Shown: positions 1-12,780, numbered from the stretch's first letter. The stretch is DNA of 64,000 nt from Acheta domesticus (GCA_031308135.1 JAHLJT010009436.1:163855681-163919680); one strand, 5' to 3'. The notes: generated by a model not told the origin, from the letters alone. Numbers and translations: made by a program.

Positions 1-1060
1 AGAACACTTACTCCATGAGCTCAATTGATGAGGTAGGTAAAAATATTAAAGTTCGTAATACTGAACGGGAGGTGTGAATGCTTTTTCGTGTTTACCGTAA
101 AAAAGAGCTTTTTCGTGCTGGTTGAAGTAATTTAGAGTTAAAGCCACTAATAACTGTGGAAAGTGGCAACATTTTGCTTCTATAAAATGGTGTGTTATAT
201 CTTCAATTTAGTATCTTAATGTTATTTCCTATCGTTATCGTTCTCTGTAAGATATAACAACTGCAATTCATTATATTTTAAGTTGCTTTGGACGTTGAAA
301 TTAAATCAAAAGCGTTTCTTGGGCCAATGAAGGTAAGTCAGAGAGCTGATGACATTCATTAGAGAAGCTGAAAATGAAACGTAATATAAAGGACAATTTT
401 GAAGAATTAAATGACATTCACTGTCAATTTACGAGATAAACTGCAAGCTTTATTATAACCATTGGGAGAAAAACGTTCGGACCTCTTAATTACTCTCATA
501 TCTGATATAAACTGTTAAGAATGCAATTCATGTACAGTTCAGCGACAGAATTAGTACGTAGTTCCTTATTATTACTCGAATTTTAATGTGGGTTGTAAAA
601 TTCATATGAACATTTTTTTAATTAATCATGTAATACTCAAGTGAAAATCTAAACAATAATATTTTAAAGAATTAATAAAAAAAGAGTTGTGGGAGAATAC
701 ACGGAATTGAACGTAAATATTAGCAAACGCGACTTTGTTTTTTTAATACTCCTTTGTGCAGTGTACAAGTTACGCTCATGTTTAAAGACATTTTAAGTGA
801 AGCTCGTCCTTCCGTTTACATGCGTTTGTCTTAGAAACATTTTGTTGAGATCATCCTTTGCGGAAAATATTGTTCCATTTTCATATATCTTGTATTTGTT
901 GAGTTCGCCAATCCCACCTGGATTACCTCGGTTGTAGCTATTGCAAATATATAGTTCTTCGAGAATGTCAATGTAGGGAGTTGCTCGTACAAAAATGTCT
1001 TAAGCTTAAACATTGCTTCCCGTGTTTAATCGCGAGGGGAACCTAACGGTGTAGCGTGAC
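1..1060. other. AT-rich intergenic sequence, nothing recognised
   Basis: AT-rich sequence with homopolymer runs and only short open frames. I see no gene, repeat boundary or RNA gene here. Confidence 0.6.
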
Positions 1061-1405
1061 TTGTACAGTGCAGCTCCCAACCCCCGGTTAGTTGGGGGGT
1101 ACAACTTCCCAACACCCCTCCCCACGCAGTCGTGCGCCCATGGGCCTAGTTGGCCTGGCGAGCGGCGCGTAATTCGAAAAGCGCTGTTTCTCAATTTGAG
1201 CCCATTACAGACGCACTGGGCGAGAGGGCGACACCGCGGCGTGGAGTGTCGTTGCGTGTCCCACGCACGTAGCCACAGCGGCCCTGCGCGACCCCACGCA
1301 GCCCCGCCCCGCCCCGCCCCCCCCGCATCCCGCCCCGCCCCGCCCCGCCCCCCCGCATCCCGCCCCGCTCCACCCCGCTCCTCGCCACGCCTCGCCCCAC
1401 CTCGC
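1061..1405. other. GC-rich island ending in CCCCG/CCGCC low-complexity DNA
   Basis: Abrupt change from AT-rich flank to GC-rich sequence. The second half (about 1297-1405) is a degenerate pentamer run (CCCCG, CGCCC, CATCC) of the kind that recurs through the window. Open frames on both strands here are by-products of the absence of A/T-rich stop codons. No exon is recognisable. Confidence 0.6.
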
Positions 1406-1406
1406 G

Positions 1407-1622
1407 TCACCTTTTACCACGTCTCCCTTGATCTCGTCGCTCTTTACCTCGTCACCCATAGCCATTGACCTTTTCACCATTGACGTCGTCATTGATCCCG
1501 TCACCCTTGATCTCGTCGTCCTTGACCTCATTGCCCTTGATCTCGTCGCCTTTGTTTGCCCTTGACCCTTGTTATGCTTGAACTCGTCGCCTTTGACCTC
1601 GACACCCTTGACCTCTTCTTCA
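1407..1622. repeat. Degenerate 15-bp minisatellite
   Basis: Roughly fourteen imperfect copies of a unit near CTTGATCTCGTCGCC. Because the unit is 15 bp, the minus-strand frame reads as a five-residue repeat resembling V-K-G-D-E (with I/F and N variants) and stays open into the neighbouring GC island. There is no other sign of coding, so I treat it as a minisatellite. The unit's divergence from copy to copy suggests an old array. Confidence 0.75.
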
Positions 1623-1649
1623 ACTAAATTGTTTTGCTCCATTAACAAG

Positions 1650-2640
1650 GTTTTATGACTAGCGTTTCACTAATCTTCCTTCGCATTCCATTTAATGGTA
1701 TAATTCCTTCCTTTCTTTCCAATTTTTTTTTCGTTCGCTCCATCTCTCCATATCTTACCCGTGCTTACTCGCCATATCGTGTTACTTTTTCTTCCCCCTT
1801 GGTTTTGTGCTATACATGTCTGTATTTATCGTTCTTCCGCAATCAACTTAATGTGTCATTGTTACCTAGTATACGTTTCTACATTTTTGCTGTATCTTGG
1901 TTATCCTTCATATTCTCTTTACCTTTCCACACTACTCGTACTTAGGAAAGCTTATCTGTGATACTATCTTGCTTCTTTGCAGTTAACGACTTTAGAAATG
2001 AAATTGTTTCCAGTTCAAACACGGAAGTAACTATACAATTATGCGGCAATTAGTATTACGTATATTTCTTTTAGATCTTGTTCAAAGAGAAATTTATATT
2101 ACGTTATTACTAAACTTATCTTGGTGTACATTTACAATGTCTTGGAAGGTTCCTTGAACTGCGAGAAGCATAAAAGGCTAGCTCCGTGTTCCAGTCGCAC
2201 GAGACACTTCAACCGCACAGTAACGCTTGAAATGCTCGTTTGTCGGCGGTTAAGGGCACTTTTGGTTGGCAAGTTTGTTTAAAAGTAAACGTGGTTTGAA
2301 CCTTAGAGTGAATATTCTTCGATAAAAGCTAGTAATAAATATCCTTTAGTTATTCACGACGTATGTACAGTAAATCGTTTTGCATTTGGTATCTGCTCAT
2401 AACGGAGGCCCTTCCGTCCTCGCCCTTCGAGTGGAAACTATAATAATAATGTGAGAATGTTAGATAAGCAAGCAAAGAAATTCAATTCCAAGTTGTAAAG
2501 TTTGGGAGGAAAGTTCTCTTCATAATGAATTTTGAGGCAGAGTTTTAAATTCTTTGTCGTTGTGGGGGCTTTATATAGGTCCTCATGTTTGCATTTTAAC
2601 AAGTTTCTTGCGAAGCCGTCGTGCACCGGGGAGGGGGGGA
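1650..2640. other. AT-rich/T-rich intergenic sequence, nothing recognised
   Basis: T/C-rich then mixed sequence. No repeat family or exon recognised. Confidence 0.5.
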
Positions 2641-2940
2641 AGGGAGGGAGGTGCACACCGTAGGGCAGCCCCCCCTCCTCATATTCTCCTGTGCCCTTGT
2701 TGCACGCCCCTTCCGCTAGCGCCCTTCTTCTAGCGCTGTCTGCGACAAAACGCGCCCTACCTCAACCCCCCGTACGAGTTCGGCAGATGCGCGGTCGTAG
2801 GTTGCGACAAGTTGGCCCGCCTGCTCCGAAACATCCTTCTAACGCGGTACCCTTCGCGGGCGTTCTTTTCTTCCCTCTCCCCCACCCTTCGCGTTCCGCT
2901 TTGTGCCGTGACGTATTACTTCTTAAAAGAGTCGTTAACT
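2640..2940. other. GC-rich island
   Basis: CpG-containing, C-rich island starting with a G-run (about 2629-2651). An 84-codon frame crosses it on the plus strand but has low-complexity composition and no recognisable domain. Confidence 0.5.
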
Positions 2941-2944
2941 TTTA

Positions 2945-5585
2945 ATATCATTTCCTCTGCGTGCGCGCGTGCAATTTCGGCTTTATGAGTTTCTCATTTA
3001 AGTTGTGTTTTGTTTAAACTCGCTCAAGGTTGCGTTGCATTTGTGTAGATTTATCGATTGGGCGGTTGTAGATGCAAGGAAAAATGTAGATAAGACGTAG
3101 TTGTCTTGCTATGACTACACGATGTAGGCTACGTGACGTCAATTCTATGGATGAGGTGATGGTCAGGTCAGGTTGCAAAGACGATTTACATTAGAATACA
3201 TCTCTAATATCTCACTAATATTTTATTAGAAAGACTTTTTTTAGCACTCTTTCTTTTCTTTTGTCCGTGAATGGCTTCTTGATGGCTATCAGGTACGGTC
3301 TTACGCATATGAATGGCCAAGAGGGAATTTATGTTCTGCTATTCTATTTTTAGGTGAATTGATTGATAGCTGTGATGCCATTTTTCATCATTAAATACCT
3401 GCCTTTTTTAATTCCAAGGCTCAGTTATCATTTTTTAAAAATTTGCCTCTTCGATTTAGTTGAACTTTTTAGTAATCCATTGTAATTTTATTTATTGATC
3501 GTTTAAAATTTATGATATATTGTTCTGAAAAAATCACGAAAGGAATTCTGATCGATTCCGGCCTTTAAAATGGTGCCAATATATACATACAGTGTGCTTG
3601 TAAACCTTCTGAGCACAGTTGTTGTGAACCAGATAATTTGCCGTGGAACGTATTACAAAAATCACGCGATCTGGATAATTCCTAGCGGTAAAATTAGAAT
3701 CCTATTACGCCCTGACCTGATGAATATCACCGCATGTGCTCGTACGCTGTTTCCATGACCGTATTCCACGACGTGTTCTGGGAATGCAGAGGTCGTATGC
3801 AATTCGTGCCGAAGGGTGATACATTTCTTCGACATTTTGCTCGGGTGAGATACGGTTATAGAGGTTCGAACACAGGGTTTAACAAATTCCTGGGAGCGGA
3901 CCACCAAGTAGATTCCGGTTACGTGGTCCGTGCAATCCGCTTTCCAACTCTAGAGTGCATGGAGCGTGATGAGACCACATGTGGTGCAACCTCGCCTGCC
4001 GGAGGAGATAGGTCACCACGGCCTTACCAAAGCACGCAGGGTCGGGAACATGAGAGTTTAAACAGACAAAGTTTGCAAGTTTGAGAGGAAGAGATAATTT
4101 GGGAGAGAAGATGCTGAGGGAAAGGAATGATGCAATTGTTCGAGTGCGGTAGGGCGTGTAGGTAACTTCCGAAATCTCTATATAAACTATATGTCAGTCC
4201 AAGTGTAGATTTTTCTCTTGAAGATTATTTTGTTTCCGTTAACAGTGCCTAACACATACGTTTATTTCGGCCAGTTTATCATAAAAAACTTAAAGCAATC
4301 ACCATTATTCTCATCACTGCTACAACCTTGTTACACAAACATCAGTCTATTCACTTGCCTTTTTGCTACCATCATTCACAGCAAATCTGATTTAGAATGA
4401 AAAATTTGCTTCTGATAAAATGTAGTAATCAAAGTTTACGAATGTTTTTTGTTATTAAATTTTTTTCTAAAATAATACATAGCAATGTAGTGTACCTTGA
4501 TGAGTTATTGAAATACTGAATTCTTTTTCGCGTTTGCGACAAGCTTGGATGAAATGAAAGAGAAATGCTTTCAGAGTCCTTCAGAGAATTTGGCTGCTAA
4601 AGTAACCAAAACAACTAAATGTATTATTTCCGCATTCAAATTATTAAAATTATTATTATATAAATAATTTCAACTGCCATATCCTATTTTCAAACAGTCC
4701 ATAATATCCCTTGGTTAATTTTCGATAAGTTTGGCATCTCAATCTTTGATAAAAGAGTACAAATTTAATGTCTTGGCTTGCTCGCTTGCTTGCTCAATTT
4801 CTGTTTACAAGTAGGCCAGAGAGAAGTAAGACTAGGCCACCAGAAACTGCTTATACTAGTCTCAACTTGGAGAGTATTCTTGAATATATATTGATGAGAA
4901 GCACTCCCTGGAGAACAACAACTTCCAAGTAGTTATTTGAAGGTTCTATCTGCACTGTAGAGCTTGAGCTGTCAACAGAACATCAAGAAAACATAAGTGA
5001 TATGTCAAAATGTAAATGTTTGTTCATAACAGATAAAACTCATAGATCAAACACTTCATTAAATAAATATATCTATGGAACTTACAAACAAATAAAAACA
5101 GACACGAAGGACTCTATAAATATTCAGTACTGTGTCTACTTCATAAACACCTTGTCATTCATTATTGTGTTTCTCATAATGGTTAGTAACATAAAAATAT
5201 AACTGGAATCGAAAAAGTAAGAAATACTCTTAAAATACTCTTAAAATTGTGTTATCTGAAATATGAGTATTCGTACGTTTACAAAATATATGTAATGAGA
5301 AGCGCTCATGATGGACTAGAAATATAACTGATTTCACTTGAAACTGATGGCAGAGTGTATCATACACTCACTAAATCAATCGTTCATTATGGAAAAAAGG
5401 GAATTGTCGCGTGTAACAAAAAGATAACAAAAAGAAAAAATAAATAGCCATAGTAACCATCAATATCCATACAGTACAACTCATGTACGTATTGCATTAT
5501 CGGTCTTCTGATCTATTTGTCAAAAAATTGGCTCCAAAAGTGACCTTCAAAGCGCGGGACTGTGGAAATAAACTTAAGTAAACAC
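2945..5585. other. AT-rich intergenic sequence, no supported gene
   Basis: Mostly AT-rich. The segment 3734-4084 has more balanced composition and one 116-codon plus-strand frame, but I recognise no domain and no splice or start context to support it. Rest: nothing seen. Confidence 0.5.
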
Positions 5586-5589
5586 AATC

Positions 5590-6095
5590 GCGTCAGTGTA
5601 TTGCGAATATTCCAGGCATAAAACCAGCCGTAAGAGACTCAAAAAAAACTCTCTCGCTCTTTGTCCCGACGGTCCACACGGATGTGTTTGGGCGAAAGCG
5701 GCGTGAACTCGTCGGAAAACTCCCGGCACCCGCGCGGCGCAACCACCGGCCCACACAATGGCGCCACCCTCCAGGAGGGGGAGGACCCCGAAATTGAATT
5801 CTCTCTCCGTCGGTCACGCGTTGAGCTCCCGGTGACTTTTCCATTTCTCTCGCCCCGGCAGCGCTGCCGCGCGTTTCGGCTCGAGCCGCGGCGCGGCGCT
5901 GCGCGCAGGTCAATCTCGCTGCAACAAGGCGTCGACCACTTCCAATCCAATTTGTTTCCCTTAATTACTCCTGATTGCCGCTCCTCGCGCCACCGTTCCT
6001 TATCCCATTTTCGGATGCAGCCTCGAATCCTCTTTCCCCCCTCCCCTCCCCTCCCCTCCCCTCCCGTCCCTCCGCCGCTGCGCGCCCGGACGAAG
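5590..6095. other. CpG-rich island
   Basis: GC-rich, CpG-dense segment ending in a CCCCT tandem run (about 6038-6066), between AT-rich flanks. It could mark a promoter or first exon, but no coding exon, TATA-type element or transcript can be named from sequence. Confidence 0.45.
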
Positions 6096-6099
6096 AATT

Positions 6100-7195
6100 A
6101 GAGCGTAATTAGAAAAAAAGCGAACTGACGAAAGACTCATGACTGAAATTGAATATTTTATTGCGTTTTAACTGCTACGGTTTTTCGAGGATACGTTCTC
6201 TTGTCGACGGAGGACGAAATAAAAATTTTCACTAATTTAAAAATAAACCTTAAGAAATAATGGAGCTTTCTGAATTCTATTAGGAAATGAAAGGAGGAAA
6301 TACAATAAAAACTTTGAAGAAAGGTCAGTAACCCGGAACATTGGCTCACTCTAAAGAAAATGAAGAGAGCGTTTTTTGCTTTGTTTTCGGAATCCGTTGT
6401 CGGTACGTCATGGTAATTTAGGAAGCGTTGTAATGAAAGGAACGCATAAGGCAATGTTGTCATTTAACAAACAATGCCATCTGTGCGCGGAAGTAATACG
6501 TAAAGTAGTATAATGGACTATTTTTTTAACGTAGTTTAAATGAAGCATATAATAATAATAATACATAGGTTCTCATAAAACTGATACACGAAATTATGTC
6601 CCTATTTTCTTATGTAGGCACTGATTAAGAATAGATGAATGGCTTACATATTGTATTCGGATCACACGATGCGCGATTCACGGTGAAAATTCCGATTTGT
6701 TTCGGAAACGAAATACCACAAGAACCCCTTGTAAGTTATGGCATGTGTACGAAATTAGATTTTACGATTACTTTACATCATTGTGCATGAATGAACTAGT
6801 AAAAACACAAAAGGCAAAAGCATGGATTACTTTTATGTTGCTTTAAACTTTTAAATTTAAACTTACAAATAAAACATGGCGTTTTGTACGATTTTATCAA
6901 GATATTGTGTATGTTCAGCTGAATGTAGGAAGCTTATTCTGTGGTTTTCAAATTTTAGGACATAATAATGAACAATAGAAAGACAATATTAGGGCAATAC
7001 ATCTTAATAACTATATTTCTATTGTTTCATTATTTTAGAGATTATTTTGTTACTTTTTTACTATGCATTCAGTTGATCCGGTGGAAAAAGGGATGTCAAG
7101 GACCCCAAGAAGTAAGTGATGTACTATTGCTGTGAAGTAAAGAAATTTTGCCCCTCTGCACCCGTGATTAGGGAAAATTTGTAACGCAGCCCAAG
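6100..7195. other. AT-rich intergenic sequence, nothing recognised
   Basis: AT-rich; only short frames with random-like composition. Confidence 0.5.
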
Positions 7196-7199
7196 GAGA

Positions 7200-7555
7200 A
7201 TCTGGGGAGGCGGGGCGGGGTTAGGCCTCGGGGGCGGCGGCGGCGGGGGCGGTGATGGCGGCGGAGGCGGGGGCGGCGGGGCCGGACTCCTGACTTGGCT
7301 CTTATGAAGACGAATGCGGCAGTGGTTTGCATTCATGGTGAGGCTGCACAACACTTAACGTTGAATGGCGATGCTTTCAGAGCACAAGCCTGGCGGAACT
7401 TTGGCCATTGTCTGAAAGATTTAGTGACATCGCTCTTCATCACCTCGCAGGGAGCGGTGCCGGCGCTCCGGGGGCGGGCGGCGGGCGGGCGGGCGGGCGG
7501 GCGGGTGAGGGCGAAGGTGGCGACGCTGGAGGCTGGGGACGTGAGACGGAACGGA
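7200..7555. other. GC-rich island with GGC triplets and a GGGC run
   Basis: Two G-rich patches flank about 150 bp of balanced sequence. The first (7205-7285) is GGC/GGT triplets that read as polyproline on the minus strand. The second (about 7469-7508) is a GGGC tetramer run. Regular G-runs give quadruplex potential on the plus strand. No gene recognised. Confidence 0.55.
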
Positions 7556-7559
7556 TAGA

Positions 7560-8680
7560 TCTGTGCTTAAAGCACGAGATAAGCACATTGGAATGCCCAA
7601 TAGGAAGGCAGGCGGGGTGGGTGTCACAATAGCATTTCGTAAACAGAAGGAAGTGAAACTTCTCGAGAGAAACTAAGAAGGTAAATGCTAGAAGATTCTT
7701 ATACTGCAATGAAGTTCGAAAGTAATATAAAAGATGAAATGTCCTAGTAAATAAGAGAGACGTTTCAGTAAGAAATAGGTGTATATCCCACCAAATAATG
7801 TGAATGATGAAGGTAATATGAAAATCTGTTCTGAAATAGTTGTGAAAATGTTAGGCAACGTTAAAATCACTAAAATTTTTGTTTTCATTATTTGGTCAAA
7901 TTGGTCGACATAGCCAGAGAAAGGTTATGAATTTTCAAAAAAAAAATAAAGAAAGAAAATTCTAAATTAATATTTCTCCTACAGATATTCCTGCAATTGT
8001 TTTTCGCCGGAGACTTCCAAAGACTTCCTTTTCACTCATTCTGTCGACAGTTTTTCGAGAGAATCCGTGAGTTTATTTTAGTTTCTAGGAAACTGATTGC
8101 TGAAATCCTTCGCTTAAAATTCTACACTGATCGTAAACAAAATTTATATTTATTACGGAATATTTTTAATTATACTCTTATTTTACATGTAAGAAATTTC
8201 ACTACGCAAGTCACTAAGTAATACACTTTTCGTTATTTTCGGGTTAGATATCCTAATGATTAAAATACTTATGATTTATTTGAAGTTTAGTTGTGGATCT
8301 CAGTCAGCCAAGCACTGAAATGTTGCGAAGACTTCGTTTTGCAGACATCAATTCTAAGTAAAGTTTGAAAAATAATAATGAAATAAATATATCCGAAAAA
8401 TAGCTAATTCCCTTTCGTGGATGATTATTAAAAATAGCAAAAACAGTACGAATTTTAGAAGAAGAAAATTTAGAAGTAATTTGAAAACTTTAATACAAAC
8501 TTGTAATATTTTCAAATAACACAAACTTGTTTCATAGTAAAAGTATGCTACATTGTAGTTAAGCTATACAAAGTATATTATTTCTGTAATACATTATATT
8601 TTAGAAAGTTAATGTGTGGAAAATTTTATTAACATCTATCTATTCTGTTAATGTTTTTAAAGACTGAAGTATCCTTTCGT
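7560..8680. other. AT-rich intergenic sequence, nothing recognised
   Basis: AT-rich, short frames only. Confidence 0.5.
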
Positions 8681-9070
8681 TTCGCGCTGCGGAGTGCCGC
8701 AGGGTTGGCGTGTGGGACCCAGTTCGTGCCGCGCAACCAACGGGGTTCCTGCCGGAGGGCGAGACAAACTAGAGCAGCCGGGTGGTGAGGGGAGGGGGTG
8801 GGAGGGGTGGGGGCGGGCCGCTAGCGGTCGTCAGGAAGGGGCCCGCCCCATAGCGTTGGCCGCGGACTTCCTCAAAGAGCGCTCACGCCCCGCGGGGGAA
8901 TAAGGCCTGAGTGCCACGCTACCCTTTAAGCGCGCGCAGCTCTCCTTCGGGCAGGTACTCGCCGCAAGCACCAACTAGGGCGTTCTCCTTCCAACTTTGG
9001 ATTTGGAGCGGTTAGACGGCGTTCTGCAAAGAAGCGTGCTTCTCGAGACGAGCATGCGCCGCGTCGCGTG
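8680..9070. other. CpG-rich island
   Basis: GC- and CpG-rich segment in AT-rich surroundings. A short plus-strand stretch near 8690 resembles the G-V-P-Q-G signature of reverse transcriptases, but nothing on either side supports that reading. Confidence 0.45.
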
Positions 9071-9488
9071 GCATAAGCTAAATCAGATTAGAGAGATTGG
9101 GAGGTGTTTGTAATTTATACGTGTTACTCGCGAAGCTTTAATGTTTACGAGCTTGGAATGATTGCATAAAACCTGTTAAAAATGAGTTCATAGTAAAGTA
9201 AGTAAAAATTTGTAAATGCTGTCGAGACGAGTGATTTTTCAAACGACGCAGTTATTGATGAACATCCAACGATTCTATTATAGTAGAATTACTTTTCGTT
9301 TCATGTTTCAATCTATTATTTCAAAGAGATCATTAAGTAACTACGCTCTCCTTGCAGTGAATTCTTGGTTAATGTGACATGATCAATTCTGACACTGATG
9401 TAATCTTATTGAACCAGGTTCAATTCATCTGTTAGATGAACCTAAGTGGCGAATAGTTGAATCATGTGAACATCAGCTTATCTGGCAT

Positions 9489-9489
<1 letters not shown>

Positions 9490-9530
<41 letters not shown>
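9490..9530. repeat. (AAT)n microsatellite
   Basis: About 13 uninterrupted AAT units. Confidence 0.95.
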
Positions 9531-10017
9531 GTAAGTAATATTTATTACTGCAAATAAGCGTGCGCTCAGTAGCAATTAAAAGAAAGTTCAAAACTGAAAA
9601 TTAGAACTAAGAAAAAATTGTAAGTGGAATGCAATAAATGTAGTAAATGCGATTCACGGATGGCATGTAATGAGGATAGTAATATCAAACAAAATTTTCA
9701 TTTTTCATTTAGTAGTACAATTAATTGAAAATAATATGTAAGGAACTGATTTTATGATTTTCAAATTTATATTCACTGAAGAATAATAGTATGTAAGCGT
9801 AAAATATGACCATGGTATGAATTGTTTTGACCTCTTCATCAAAATTCATAAATAAAAAAAAACGCTTATTTTATTCTTGAAATAATATTAAACCCTTTTT
9901 ATTTATCTCCTTAATTTTAATTTAGATGTAGAAATTAGTCAGATGAAATCTATGCGTTAACTTTCATTCTGAACCCTAAAATTCTGTAAAGTTACGACGA
10001 GTGTGATTTACGTATTT

Positions 10018-10641
10018 TTAACCCTTAAGTGGACGCGCTGGCGCTCAGCGTGCGCCATCGGCGGATATTGTCGCCCCATTTCAGATAGATGAGTCGACAT
10101 TCGTTATCACTTCGTGTAACCTCTCAGTGTAGTCTTGGCTTCCCGTGTGTGAAGTTTCGTTGTCCTCTCTCAATCCTGGGTTGGTTTATTGGCCGATCAG
10201 TCATCGACGGACCGCCTGTCGCAGACGGACCGTGTGTCGCATACTCTGCGTAGCGCGTAGAGTTATATAGAGTCTAAAATTATTCTATTATGAACTTTGA
10301 TCTCTCCACGTTGATGAAAAAATATTTTTATACTCACTGTACGAAAACTAGTAAATTCAAGTAGTATTCTTTTGAGAAACAATAACTTTTCGTTCCAGGG
10401 GTGATTTTGAGAGAGAAACATGCCGTATTACAAAACTTTTGCTCGAATAAGAAGAGGAGGAAGAAATGGGTTGTAATGAATTGACTGTGCCTTTAATAAT
10501 TGACTGTGATGATATGTGCCATAAATTGAAACACAAATATCACAATATAGCTGCAGAAAAAAACAGAAATGTGCTTGGCGCACTCCGTGCGCAGCGCGTC
10601 CACTTATGTTCCAAAATTTGACGCGCGCACTTAAGGGTTAA
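10018..10641. mobile_element. piggyBac-type MITE, copy 1 (TTAA target site)
   Basis: The element is bounded by TTAA at 10018-10021 and 10638-10641 and has terminal inverted repeats starting CCCTTAAGTG (left: then GACGCG; right, reverse complement: then CGCGCG). TTAA duplication plus CCC/GGG termini is the piggyBac superfamily signature. It has no transposase frame, so it is non-autonomous (624 bp with TTAA). Near its right end (about 10576-10606) a GCGCGTCCACTTA stretch repeats the left terminus in inverted form, so the ends are partly duplicated. Most of the left ~380 bp, plus the outermost right end, matches the shorter copy at 23996-24408 in opposite orientation. Confidence 0.85.
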
Positions 10642-11590
10642 GGAAGTGTAAGATTTTTCATCCTGATGTAAAATGCGTATGTTGTTTATATAATGAAAAT
10701 TATAGCAAATTAATTCACAATCATTCATGGAAACATTATAACGCGTGCATCGCCGAATAACGCCGAAATTCGCTCAAAAACATATCATTCACAAAAACGA
10801 ATCTCGTGGCGTTTTTAATTTCGTGAGTGCATTGGGGGTAGTTTGCGATTTTTCTGCAGTATCCGATGGTTTGAATATCTGCTTGTTAATTAACTTTAAT
10901 CATTAAACTCCATGTGTGATTTTAATGGAGTGGAATTTAATGTTCAGGAGAGATAGGGATGTTAATGAAATAATCATTTGAATTTAATTCAATTCATTAC
11001 GTTTTATTTAACAATTAATCTGGTTTTTAATTCGGGTGCAGTATCGAATGCACTTCTGTTTTATCGGTTTCGTCTTCAGCCGACCCACTTTCAACCGCAA
11101 ATATGCCACATATTCTTTTTAGCGTAGCACAATTGTGGAGAATTAATAATGATTGTTTAATATTTTACATTCATATTTTATTTTATTTGCTCGTTTATTT
11201 GATTCCGGCCTTCATCGTGAAATAATTGTTAGTGAAGTCTTCATTCTCTGTGTTACAAAGGAGTAAATTTCGACAAAACAGCAGGTTAAGTTTTATTAAC
11301 AAAACGGTTTACAAGGTAGCGTTGATAAATGAAAGGTAGCATTTGAAAATATCTTGGGAATTACCGTGGAACGTTTTATGTTTGGTAACGTGGCTCCGAA
11401 ATACTTGTAATCGTTATTCGAAATTAAAGTGATGGAAACCCCATTTTCGCGTGCAGGGCATAGCGCGTAATGATCGTTAAATTTTAATTCTTTCATCGCG
11501 GCCGCTTTCCGCCTCCATGTAGCCGGCGTTGTATTAAATACCGGGCGTCTTTTACCGGGCGTAATGGGGAAATGAAAGGTTCTACGCGCA
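10642..11590. other. AT-rich intergenic sequence, nothing recognised
   Basis: AT-rich; no repeat or gene recognised. Confidence 0.5.
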
Positions 11591-11599
11591 ACTCATAAA

Positions 11600-11790
11600 C
11601 CAGGCCATGTTTTTAACGGTTGCAGCACTAGCGCTTGGCGAAGGCGGGGCGGGGCGGGGTGCGGGGCGCTTGTGGCTACGAGGCTGTAAGAGATCGTGGG
11701 TGAGGTGAGGTAGGGTGGGGCGGGGCAGGGTGGGGGTGCGGGGGTAGGGAGTGGGAGATGCGGGAAGGGAACCAACGACGGCATCGGGAG
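11600..11790. other. G-rich low-complexity island
   Basis: GGGGC/GGGGT pentamer-type sequence with many G-runs on the plus strand, the complement of the CGCCC islands elsewhere. Frames here are low-complexity. Confidence 0.6.
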
Positions 11791-12173
11791 CTAAATTCCC
11801 CGGTTGTGTGGAGGAGAGCAGATCAGCGGATAAGGAAAGAGTGTAGAAGAAAGAGAATAAAAGGAAGACGGTGGAGAAGGGTAAAAGGGTGGTGGTATGA
11901 ATGAGGTTTGTAAAGATGTTGGGGAGATGGCGGACGGTTGTGACTGTATTAGAGGAGATGGTTTAGAAAGGCGATGGTATCGTGGATGTAACTGAGCTGC
12001 AAGCACCAAAAGAAGGCAAATGTAATGGCGAAGAAGAAAGAGAGAAAGAAGTAGGGGGCTGAACAGAAGAAAGTGAGATAGATGGAGAAAATGTTTGGAA
12101 CAAGATAAATAGATTGGGTTAAAAACATATGAGGGGCTGCGAAAGTAAGGAATAAATTTGCAGAGGAATAAAA

Positions 12174-12716
12174 GTGGAGGGCAGAGAGAGAGAGAGAGAG
12201 AAAGAGGAAGATGGGGAGAGAAAAGAGAAAGACAGCAGAGAGGCGACAGTTATAAGGATTAACAGAGACGAAAAATATTCGAGAGGACTACAATGCTTAA
12301 TAATTGAAATTCGGAGTGAACCCAGTGAAAGAAGAAATCGATATGTTTTTCATTTTATTATTGGATTTTATTCTAAATATGGCTTCAATATTACTGTTTA
12401 TATTAATCTTACTACTAGGGTTGACAAAACTTCTTGGCGTCTTACATTATTTCTTCTAAACATGAAAACATTGTTACGGAAGTGTAGCATGAATATTTAT
12501 CAAGATTGCGAGTGGAATGAATGGAATTGTTACATTGACGGAGAGATAGTGCCGATGGCGTTGGTTAAAAGGGCAAACAGAGGGAGGACACTTGGAGATT
12601 ATGTTGAAGTAAGAGTTGTACTTGGATTTATATTTACAGCTGCGTCTGACGTACATCAGCTGTTACAGTGTCATCCAATCGGCAGCTTGAACGTCACCAT
12701 AGTGGCGTCACTGTAG
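12174..12716 (+). CDS. Hypothetical 180-codon ORF, function unknown
   Basis: This is the longest frame in the window that does not lie mainly in low-complexity GC or pyrimidine DNA. The first ~25 residues come from a GA microsatellite (E/R/K-rich, coiled-coil-like), residues ~45-100 are aromatic/hydrophobic mixed sequence, and the last ~30 codons run into the foldback repeat at 12631-12780. I recognise no domain and see no polyadenylation or splice context. It may be a chance frame; listed so it can be tested. Confidence 0.15.
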   Translation: MEGREREREKEEDGERKEKDSREATVIRINRDEKYSRGLQCLIIEIRSEPSERRNRYVFHFIIGFYSKYGFNITVYINLTTRVDKTSWRLTLFLLNMKTLLRKCSMNIYQDCEWNEWNCYIDGEIVPMALVKRANRGRTLGDYVEVRVVLGFIFTAASDVHQLLQCHPIGSLNVTIVASL

Positions 12717-12780
12717 TGAGGTGTAAGCTCCCGATTGTATGACACCGTAACAGCTGATATGTCAATGGCAGCTGTACATA
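12631..12780. repeat. Foldback (imperfect inverted repeat), about 150 bp
   Basis: The left arm (12631-12689) and right arm (12723-12780) are imperfect reverse complements. Both contain CAGCTGTTAC followed by a ...GTGTCAT... block, and both have an outer ACAGCTG. The centre lies near 12705. The pattern fits a small hairpin MITE. I could not identify a target duplication. Confidence 0.7.

Noticed and set aside
341..380. CTGATGA word followed by GAAAC
   Set aside because: No complementary helix II between the two words, so not a hammerhead.
3734..4084. 116-codon plus-strand ORF
   Set aside because: Balanced composition but no domain, splice or homology evidence available; within chance for this amount of sequence.
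8688..8730. Reverse-transcriptase-like G-V-P-Q-G...G-P signature
   Set aside because: Only about ten residues match; there is no upstream or downstream RT sequence and no Y-A-D-D-like box, so coincidence is more likely.
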